From the NCBI GenBank assembly GCA_937877655.1, contig CALFJC010000113.1:1-64000 (forward strand): a stretch of 64,000 bases of DNA. Direction: 5' to 3'. The stretch is from an uncultured Selenomonadales bacterium (GTDB lineage Bacteria > Bacillota > Negativicutes > Selenomonadales > Selenomonadaceae). Under the pieces are notes generated by a model, which searched no databases, was not told the DNA's origin, and saw only the letters and a program-made list of their open reading frames with translations. The position numbers were made by a program, and so were the translations under genes. Every line of letters starts with the position of its first letter. The first letter of the stretch is position 1. Positions 17,706 to 27,000 of the stretch are shown piece after piece.

Positions 17706-19562
17706 ATGTCCGATAAAAAAATTTTTTTGGCTCAAGCGGCGTTGTATTATTATCTCGGCGAAGTTTTTTACATAGATATAGGGCAACCTGCCGCGCCGCA
17801 GTATTTTTTGCCGCCGATACCCGCGACGATTGCGCTTTTATGGCTGATTCAATATTCTTCGGGCGAAAAATTGTTTTCACGAGCACACCTGCCGAATTTA
17901 TTGACGGGCTTTGCTTGGTGCGCGGCGTTTCCGTTGTTTTACACGTGGACTTATCAGCGGCAATGGTTCATGTCGCTGATTTATTACGATTTCGCTGTCG
18001 GCACGGCGATTTTTATTTTTTTGGCGAGCGCGACGATAATTTTTCGGTCTCCGCCGATAATTTGCGCGTTGAATTTATTTTTTTTGCTGATACCGCTTGT
18101 CGAGCTGATTTATTATTGCTTGACGTGGCATTGTTTATCGCCGGCGTCGTTGATGGCAATTTATTTGACGAATTGGCACGAGGCTGGCGAATTTATTCAA
18201 GCAATGATAGGTTTGCCGACATTTTTTCTAATCTGCGCGGGAGTCGGATTTTTTTTGCGGCTGATTTACAAATCTCACAAAAAATTTTGCTCGCGATTGA
18301 TTTTGGACAAAAAAAAATTGCTTGCGGCGATAATTTCGTTGGTCGGAAGTTTTTTCGCGCTGATTTATTATGTGCCGCAAACTTCAATGGCGGGATTGTG
18401 GAAAACGGTAACCGATTATGCGGAGCAGACGCAGCTTTACTCGAAAAATCGCGCAGAGCGTCTCGAAGATTTAAAAATCGACGCCGCGCAGGCATTACCG
18501 GCAAAAATTAATGGCACCGTGATTTTGATTATAGGCGAATCGGCGAGCCGAGACTACATGCACGCCTACAATTCCGATTTTCCTTTTGAAAACACGCCTT
18601 GGCTCGACAGCAAGCTTGAAAAAAATTTTCCGACAAAAAATTTGCCCGAAGATGCGAAAATCAATCCCGATTATAAAATTTCCGAAGAAAATACTCCGAA
18701 TTTGACGCCCGCGGCTGGAAAATTTATCGTTTTTAAGAATGCCTATGCCTCTTGGACGCAAACTGTTCCCGTATTGCAAAGGGCTTTGACGGAGCAGAGC
18801 CAATACAACGACAAAGAGTTTTTTGAATCGGTTTCGATAATCGACGCGGCGCGGAAGGCGGGATTTAAAACTTATTGGTTCAGCAATCAAGGGCGATACG
18901 GCGAATATGACAGCGCGATAACTTTGGTCGCGAAAACTGCGGACATTTCGGAGTGGACGGACGACACTTTTGATTTTTCGGAGCTTGAAGACGAGATTTT
19001 GCTAAAATTTTTCTACAAAGTTAATCCGAACGAAAATAATTTTATCGTTTTCCATTTGATGGGCAGTCACATTTACTATAACAGCCGTTATCCGCGCAGA
19101 TTTAAAAAATGGTTGACGGCGGACGGCACGCGAATGATGTTGGCGGCTCCGAGCTATGCGAATTCGATTTTGTACACTGATTTTGTCCTGTCGAAGATAT
19201 TTGATTACGCAAAAGCGAATTTGAACTTGCAGGCGATGATATATTTTTCGGATCACGGCGAGGACTTGGAAATTTCGCACAACCCGGACGTTTTTCGCTT
19301 TGAAATGTTGCGCATTCCGATGTTCATTTATCTTTCGCCCGAATATGAAAAAATTTTCCCCGAAAAAGTTTCGACGCTGGAAAGGAATCGGGAAAAACAT
19401 TTTACAAACGACTTGATTTATGATACATTTTGCGGCATGATCGGCGCGAAGTCGAATCGTTATGACGCGGGACAAGATTTTTCGTCAGCCGAGTACAAAT
19501 TTACCCGTGAGACTTTAACGACGATGCTCGGTCAGCATAAATTAACCGAAGACAAGGAGTGA
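17706..19562 (+). CDS. Phosphoethanolamine transferase-like membrane sulfatase (EptA/CptA group)
   Basis: A 618-residue inner-membrane protein with about five transmembrane helices in residues 1-215, then a periplasmic alkaline-phosphatase-fold domain. The nucleophile region is IIGESASRDYMHAYN (about 274-288); Ser is in the place where EptA enzymes usually have Thr. Metal ligands lie in HLMGSH and SDHGEDL (about 515). EptA-type enzymes move phosphoethanolamine from phosphatidylethanolamine to lipid A or LPS core sugars. The ATG at 17706 was chosen over an in-frame upstream ATG at 17460 that overlaps the GT2 gene. Its 3' end, including the GGAG before the next gene, is duplicated at 22607 and 29268. 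Confidence 0.85.
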   Translation: MSDKKIFLAQAALYYYLGEVFYIDIGQPAAPQYFLPPIPATIALLWLIQYSSGEKLFSRAHLPNLLTGFAWCAAFPLFYTWTYQRQWFMSLIYYDFAVGTAIFIFLASATIIFRSPPIICALNLFFLLIPLVELIYYCLTWHCLSPASLMAIYLTNWHEAGEFIQAMIGLPTFFLICAGVGFFLRLIYKSHKKFCSRLILDKKKLLAAIISLVGSFFALIYYVPQTSMAGLWKTVTDYAEQTQLYSKNRAERLEDLKIDAAQALPAKINGTVILIIGESASRDYMHAYNSDFPFENTPWLDSKLEKNFPTKNLPEDAKINPDYKISEENTPNLTPAAGKFIVFKNAYASWTQTVPVLQRALTEQSQYNDKEFFESVSIIDAARKAGFKTYWFSNQGRYGEYDSAITLVAKTADISEWTDDTFDFSELEDEILLKFFYKVNPNENNFIVFHLMGSHIYYNSRYPRRFKKWLTADGTRMMLAAPSYANSILYTDFVLSKIFDYAKANLNLQAMIYFSDHGEDLEISHNPDVFRFEMLRIPMFIYLSPEYEKIFPEKVSTLERNREKHFTNDLIYDTFCGMIGAKSNRYDAGQDFSSAEYKFTRETLTTMLGQHKLTEDKE

Positions 19563-19566
19563 TTGA

Positions 19567-22514
19567 ATGATTCATGTTTGCTTTGCCCTCTACGATAAGA
19601 CAGGGCATTACTCAAAATTCACGGGCACGGCGATGGTGTCTTTATTTGAAAATAAAAATACCCCCCCCTATTGTCGCCTACAATAACTGTTCACCTTCTC
19701 CACGACAAAACTTTAACGGACGACAACCGCGAAAAATTTATTCAAATTGCAAATCGCTACGGGCAAATCTTGAAATTCTATAACGTCGAGGAGCTTTGCG
19801 CAGAAAAATTCGCGGAAATAATTAATTACTTTCCAAAAGCTAAAGAATCTCTGTTTTCTATCGCGATGTTCTACAGACTTTTTATTCCTCACCTTCTTCT
19901 TCCGCAAGGAATAGAAAAAGTTTTTTATTTGGACTCGGATATTATCGTCAACCTCGACATTTCGGAATTCTGGCAGATTGATCTCGGCGATAAACCTTTT
20001 GGAGCAGTTTCAAGAGCCTCTCAAGTAAAAGATAAAGCAAATGACAATACAAGCAAAGTCATGGCACTCGTCAGAGAAGGTATTGTAAATGCGGACGATT
20101 ATTTTTTTTCGGGCGGTCTGCTGATGAACTTGAAAGTTATGCGCGAGAAAGAAAATGCCATATTGGCTGGAATGAAATTCATAAGTGAACGTTCGCAATA
20201 CATTTATCTTGATCAAGACGTTTTAAATTATTGTTTCTCGACTTCATATGTAAAATTGCCGGTGAATTTTAATCGCGTTATGCTTTTTGAACGCGCCGAA
20301 AGCAAATGGGCTGTTGAAAAAAAGATTTATCACTATGCAGCCAACAGAATTACTTTGGGAATGGACATGAATGATCCGTATAATCGGCTGTGGATGGATT
20401 ATTTCATTAAGACGCCGTGGGTTGACGACGAGACTAAAGCTGTTTTATCCGGAAATACTCTTCCTTCGCGAAAAAATTATGCTGTCTCTGTGGTTATTCC
20501 GATGTACAACATGGAAGAGTTTGTCGGCGAGTGTTTAGACAGTCTTTTGATTCAAACTTTCCAAGATTTTGAAGTTATCGTGGTTGATGATTGCTCAACG
20601 GATAATTCTTATGCGATTGTCGAAGAGTACGCGCCGAAATTCAACGGGCGACTTCGGATTGAGAAGACGGAAAAAAATTCGGAGGGCGGCGGCTACGTCC
20701 CGCGAAATATCGGAATGATGTTGGCTCGCGGCGAATATATTCAATTTCTTGACGCCGACGACATGCTTTTGCCGACCGCGCTTGAAATTTTATATCTGGC
20801 GGCAACAATTTATGACGCCGAAGTTGTTTATACGAGCTCAATTTACTATTGGAACGCGCCGAACGATATTTATCTGCACAAAGATGGCATTAGCAGGAAA
20901 ATGGGTAACACCCAAAGAGATTTGACTGTCGACGACCCAAAAAAGAATCTTAGTCGGCTCCTCCTTGAACCTGGCGAAGGAAATTTTCGTGGTTCATGGA
21001 CAAAATTTGTTCAGCGTGATTTTTTAATTAAGAACAAAATTTTCTTTTCAAATTTGTCTAATGCGGGAGATTTTATCTGGGTTATTAATGTATATTGTCA
21101 TTCAAAACGTCTTTTGCGAATCTCAACGCCGCTTTACTTCTACAGACGGTTCAATAATAATTCTATTTTACGAACGGTCAGATCGCCGCAGGAACAGTGT
21201 AATTATTGGTTTTCGTCTTTCGTGAATTATGCTAAACATTTGTATGAATTAGAAAAGAAAAACGAAGTTTTGTCAGAGAATCACGATTATTGTTTATCAG
21301 CTTTAAAGCTACAGTTTTTATGGTGCCTTAATCGAACCGAAGATGCCCGCAAGGAACTTGGCAACAAGGAGATTTACAAAATTTTACATAGCGAATTCGC
21401 CAAAACCTCTTCCGATTCAGTAAAGTCATTATCGCCGTTCTTCTTCAGTTTTATTGATAACGAGAGTAAAAAAATTCCTGACGGCTACGCCGAGATGATT
21501 CGCAAGTTCAGCCAACATTTCACTGCGAAAATATTTATCCGAAGAACAGATAAGAAAACGGAGCCCGAAAATCTCCAATTCCTTTATGTTTCCGATAACA
21601 ACGCTCGAATATCCAAGCCGGAGGGATGGCAAAAATCGGGCGTTTGTCATATGATTGACTCCTACGCGGGAAAGTTGGAAATTGTTGCCAAAGCTGATGT
21701 GGAAGGGCAAGTTCAAATACGCCTCGCGGGTCGGTGGGTTCAAAATCCCGAAAACAAATCCAAACGCCTTCCTTATTGGATTGATTATACAAAGTTGGTC
21801 GTGAACGGCAAAACTGTATTCGACAAAATCACTCCCGCTTGGCACGACAAGCCTTACAATTACAATTTGGACGTCAAAGCCGGCGAGGAGATAAAAATTC
21901 AAGTCGAGTGGCTTCCGCACAGGGACGACAGAGATGATCTTTTGCCAAAAGTTGCGCCGCCTCAAGAGCCGCAAAAAGTTCAAGAAAATAACGCCGAGAA
22001 GCTCCGTGAGTCGGAGACTTTAATTTCCGAGTTGCGCACTGCTCTTGATAACGAAAAGAAACTTCATAACAAAGACGTCGAGTTAATCAGCAAATTCAAA
22101 GATTATTTTACCGCCCGCGCCGATATTCAGCTTGTGACGAAACAAAAAGGCGATTTCCAAATAATTTCGGTGTCGGACGAAAAAGCGGAAATAAGAAAGC
22201 CCGCATGGTTCCAGAAAAACGGCATCGGTTATCAGATTCAGTCTTATGCGGGACGATTGGAGTTCATCGCCAAAAGTTCGGTTGACGGAAAGATTAATTT
22301 GCGCCTTCGCGGCTTGGATGTTCGCACGCCCGAAGACAAAACGAAGCGCATTCCCTATTGGATCAACTATACGAGATTGATTGTGGACGAGGAAGTTATT
22401 TTCGACGAGATAACTCCCGCGTGGCTTGAGAAATTTTATTCCTACAATGCCGACATCAAAGCCGGCGAGGAAATAAAAATTCAAATCGAGTGGCTCCCGC
22501 ACGGTAATAATTAG
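19567..22514 (+). CDS. GT8-GT2 fusion with two repeat modules, frameshifted at a C8 tract (phase OFF)
   Basis: ATG 19567 lies 4 bases after the sulfatase stop and uses the AAGGAG at 19555-19560. Translation stops at TAA 19684 just after C8 at 19661-19668. The remainder is open in the +2 frame to TAG 22512. One added C gives a 982-residue protein. Its parts are a GT8 domain (FYLDSDIIVNLD, about residues 1-290), a GT2 domain starting at SVVIPMYNMEEF (about 305) with [10 protein letters not shown] and LDADD, and two modules of about 125 residues (DNA about 21523-21930 and 22107-22512). GT8 and GT2 are separate genes elsewhere in the array, so this is a fusion of the two. A surface-glycan role is inferred. 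Confidence 0.82.
19661..19668 (+). repeat. Poly-C tract (C8), putative phase-variation switch
   Basis: Eight C at the same place in the coding sequence as in the genes at 14326 and 22794. Nine C would restore the frame (TPPLLSPTITVHLLHD). Confidence 0.8.
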
Positions 22515-22606
22515 GAATGAGGAATGAGGAATTAGGAATGAAGAAATTTTCCCTGTCGAAAACTCGGCGGGGATTTTTTTATGCAAACTCTGGAGATTCG
22601 ATGCCG
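22514..22606 (+). repeat. Heptamer repeats and conserved spacer hairpin, copy 1
   Basis: Repeats of the GGAATTA/GGAATGA type are followed by CCCTGTCGA...CTCGGCGGGG and a T-run. The same block follows the repeat-module genes at 29171 and 33897. The hairpin can act as a terminator. Confidence 0.65.
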
Positions 22607-22789
22607 AAAAGGAATCGGGAAAAAGATTTTACAAACGACTTGATTTATGATACATTTTGCGGCATGATCGGCGCGAAGTCTAATCGCTGTGACGCGGGAC
22701 AAGATTTTTCGTCAGCCGAGTACAAATTTACCCGCGAGACTTTAACAACGATGCTCGGTCAACACAAATTAACCGAAGATAAGGAGTGA
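22607..22789 (+). pseudogene. Duplicated 3' end of the sulfatase gene, copy 1
   Basis: About 60 codons reproduce the end of the gene at 17706 almost exactly (FTNDLIYDTFCGMIGAKSN to TEDKE stop). They directly precede the GT8 start at 22794 with the same 4-base spacing. The fragment has no catalytic part. It supplies the leader and ribosome binding site for the next gene. Confidence 0.85.
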
Positions 22790-22793
22790 TTGA

Positions 22794-24031
22794 ATGATTC
22801 ATGTTTGTCTTGCCCTCTACGATAAGACAGGGCATTACTCAAAATTTTTGGGCACGACGATGCTTTCTTTATTTGAAAATAAAGATACCCCCCCCATTTA
22901 TCGCCGTCTGTAACCGTCCACATTCTTCACGACAACACTTTGACGGACGACAACCGCGAAAAATTTATTCAAGTCGCAGAACGTTACAATCAGCTCGTAA
23001 AATTTTATAACGTCGAAGAGCTCTTTACGAACAAAATTGCAGAGATAGAACAGACTTTTCCGCAACTGAAGTCTTTTCATTTCAGCATCGCGACTTTTTA
23101 CAGATTTTTTATCCCGCAAATTCTTCCCGCCGAAATTGAAAAGGTTATTTATCTCGACGCGGACATTATCGTCAACTTGGATCTTAATGAACTTTGGGAA
23201 ATTGAACTCGGCGATAAGCCTCTCGGCGCAGTTCCGAATTTATTCCAAATCAAAGACGAAAAAGCTTCCATTGAACGCAGCATGACATCTATTTATTTTT
23301 GTAAGAGTAATTTTGTAAAACCTGAGGATTATTTTAATGCCGGCGTATTGTTGCTGAACTTGAAACTTTTACGAAATGACACGGAAACTTTGAAGAGCGG
23401 AATAAAATTTGTGGCGGAGCAACCTACGGTTCAATATTTTGATCAAGATGTCCTGAATTACTGTTTCTCGACCACATTTCTAAAGTTGCCCGTGAAATTC
23501 AATCGCTACGTTATGCTCGCCCGTCCCGAAGAAGAACTGACTGTTGAAAAAAAAATTTACCATTACGCGGGCGGTAAAGGCGTGTTGGGGTTGGATATAA
23601 ACGACCCGTTCAATCGGCTGTGGTGGAGTTATTTTATCAAGACGCCTTGGTTCGGCATCGACGCGTTGACTAAAATCTTCCAAAATGTTCAGGATTCAAT
23701 AATACGATTTTCTGCAGTGCTGTCGGGCAAAACTCGTGCGTTTATTGTCGAAGAAGAAAACGTTGAATATATTGAGAAAAAATTCTCTGTTCATGATGAA
23801 GAAAAAGTTATAGTCGTCGACTCCAAAAGCGAACAAAGCTTACAAAGTTTGATTAACTTGGTAAGCATCTCAAAAGGGCGAGAAATTTTTTTCACGGGAG
23901 TTTTGAACATTGATTCAAAGTTGAAAGAGAAAAAATTTGTTGAAGGCAAAGATTTTTTTAACGGCATTGAATTTAACTCTCCGACGTGGGCAAAGCTCAT
24001 GAAAGATTATAACCTTATTATGGAAATGTGA
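22794..24031 (+). CDS. GT8 glycosyltransferase, frameshifted at a C8 tract (phase OFF)
   Basis: Starts MIHVCLALYDKTGHYSKF at ATG 22794 with AAGGAG upstream. The frame ends at TAA 22911 after C8 at 22888-22895, and the enzyme continues in the +2 frame to 24031. A ninth C would give 412 residues. The GT8 core is intact: YLDADIIVNLD, FNAGVLLLNLK, FDQDVLNYCF and HYAGGKGVLG. The C-terminal tail (FIVEEENVEYIEKKFSV...) is shared with the other GT8 proteins of the array. It is followed 22 bases later by the triple-GT2 gene. Confidence 0.85.
22888..22895 (+). repeat. Poly-C tract (C8), putative phase-variation switch
   Basis: Third C8 tract at the equivalent codons of a GT8 gene. Nine C would read through as TPPHLSPSVTVHILHD. 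Confidence 0.8.
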
Positions 24032-24053
24032 TTTGCGGTGGGGGTGACTTTAT

Positions 24054-27000
24054 TTGAGAATTTATCTTTGTCCAAAGAAAAACAATGATGTCAAGGCACA
24101 AGTTGAAAAACTTAAGCAACTGTCTCTTCCCGCTCCGAGTTCAGACTTTCCTGCGATTTCGGTTATCATTCCGCTTTACAATGTGGAAAAATATGTCGCC
24201 GAATGCTTGGACAGTATTCTCGCGCAGACTTTCCAAAACTTTGAGGTTATAGTCGTTGACGATTGCTCGACAGATTCAAGCGTTGAAATTGTAAAGAGTT
24301 ACTCGACGAAATTTGACGGACGCCTTACCATTGTGAGGACGAAAAAAAATTCGGGGTATGCGGGCTTTCCGCGCAACAAGGGCATTGAACTTGCTCGCGG
24401 CGAATATCTGTATTTCGTTGATCCCGACGATACAATTACGCCGACCGCTCTTGAAGAATTGTACACGGCGGCAAAATATTATAATGCTGATGTTGTTCAC
24501 TGCGAAAAATATTATTTCGTTCCCGACGAATTTTATAACGACGCCGAATACAGAAAGACTCTTAAGCCTTACAGCTGGCCGTCGGAAGAAAAAATATACA
24601 TAACTCAACCGACATTGCTGACAAATGATTTTGAAAGGCGCATCAGAGATTTCAGCCAAAGAACGTTGACATGGAGTTGTTGGGTGCAACTTATTCGGCG
24701 AGATCTTCTTATCGACAACGAAATTCGTTTCTTAAGTGTTTGTAAACAAGATATAATTTTTACAATGTGCGAGCTTTGTTGCGCCAAAAATTATCTCATC
24801 GTGCCGAATGTTGTTTATTATTATCGAGTACGAGAAGATTCGATAACCAAAGAAAAGTTGGAAATGTCTCCGGCAATTCATCGTTACACATCGGCTTTAA
24901 AGCAGGGAATAAGTTACCTTGATGAGTTTTTGAATCGCCGGGAGTTTTTTGTCAATCGACCGGATTTAAAATACGCCCTGTTTGATATTCTTACCTTGCT
25001 AATGTTATGGGGGCTTAATGAAATTTATCGTGAATTGCCGCCTTACGAACTTAATGAACTTTTGAAAAAAGAATTTGATGACTCCGCCGCAGTCAAAGCT
25101 TATTTCTTCAACAAGATGAATCTTTATCGGTTGCAGTTGAATCCGCCGCAAGAAACCATAACCGCGCCGACAGTTGAAATCCTGCCCGCAAGCAGTAAAA
25201 AGGATTTTACGCCAAAAAAATTCCCTGCCATCTCCGTGATTATTCCGATGTACAACGTGGAAAAATATGTCGGCGAATGTCTCGACAGCCTCCTTGCGCA
25301 GACCTTTCAAAGTTTTGAAGTTATCGTGGTTGACGACTGCTCAACAGATAAAAGCGTTGATATTGTTCGGAGCTACGCGCAAAAATTCAACGGGCGGCTC
25401 ACTCTCACCAAGACAGAAAAAAATTCGGGCGGGTGCGCTGTTCCGCGAAATGTCGGTTTCCCTTTGGCGGGCGGCGAATACGTTTATTTTTTTGACGCGG
25501 ACGATACCGTTACTCCGACGGCACTTGAGGAGTTATACACGGCGGCAAAAAAATACAATGCAGATGTTGTTCATTGTGAAAAATATTGGCGCGTCCCCGA
25601 CGAATTTTATAATGACGCCGAGTATAAAAAGAATCTCAAGCCTTTCAGCTACACGACGGCGGAAAAAACTTACATAACGCAACCGACAATGCTGACGAGC
25701 GATTTGGAAAAACGAATTACCGACTTCAATAAAAATTGGTTGATATGGAATGTTTGGGTGCAACTCGTTCGTCGCGACTTTCTCTTAAAGAACAGAATAT
25801 CTTTTGCAAACATTTATCCCGAAGACTTGGTTTTTACCATGTGCGAGCTCTGTTGCGCAAAAAAATATGTTCTTATTCCTAATGTCATTATCTTTTATCG
25901 TTCGCGAAAAGAATCGCTTGTAAGAAAATCTTTAGACTTACCGCAAATGATTCATCGCTATGCAACGGCTTTAAAATGTGGCATAAGTTACCTTGAAGAG
26001 TTTCTGAATCGGCAAGAATTTTTTGCCGCAAGACCCGATTTAAAGTACGCCTTGTTCGATAATTTAGGTTGTAAAATGATGAATTATCTTAATGAAATTT
26101 ATCATGAAGTTCCTGTTCATACCTTTGATGAACACTTGCGGAAGGAATTCGACAGCGACGGCGCATTTGCGGCTTTTATTTTCAACACAATGAATATTTA
26201 TCGCCTAAAGCTGAATCCCTCTCCTCGACGTATTGTGGTGCCGCCAATTAACATTGATCGAATAGGCGACAGGGCGCATGATTTTCTTTCAAAAAAAATT
26301 CCTGCCGTCTCCGTGATAATTCCGCTCTACAACTCCGAGAAATACATCGGCGAATTGTTGGAAAGTATTCTCGCACAGACTTTTCAAGATTTTGAAGTTA
26401 TAGTCGTCGACGACTGCTCCACAGATTTAAGCGCGGAAGTCGTAAAGATTTATGCGCCACTTTTCAGCGGACGGCTGAAATTGGTTAAGACGAAAAAAAA
26501 TACCGGGACTCCCGGAGAACCGGGAAATCTCGGCGTTTCTTTGTCGCACGGCAAATATTTATTCATCTTGGACAACGACGACGCTATCACTCCCGATGCA
26601 ATCGAAAAGCTTTACAATATCGCAGAAAATTTTGATGCCGATGTTGTCGCTTGCCAAAAATATTATAAGTTGCCTGAAGAATCTCAGAATGATCCCGAAT
26701 TTAGGAAAAATATTAAACCCTTCAGCTGGCTGAAAGATTTTGTAACCAAACCGACGTTACTTCCTTCCAATGTAAAAAGTCGAATCCAATATTGTCATGA
26801 ACGAAAATTTTTATGGGAGTTGTGGAGCAAGCTAATTCGTCGCGACGTCCTGATAGAAAACGGAATTCATTTCATCACCAGCCTTATTCAAGATATGATG
26901 GCGACTTCTTGTTTGCTTTACACAGCCAAAAGATTTCTCTTGGTGCCGTATGTAGTTAATTACTATCGTGTGCGCAAAAGTTCTTTGTATCGCCAAGAGC

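Noticed and set aside
22517..22789. Independent small gene of about 60-90 residues before the GT8 gene
   Set aside because: It is an almost exact copy of the end of the sulfatase gene without the catalytic domain.
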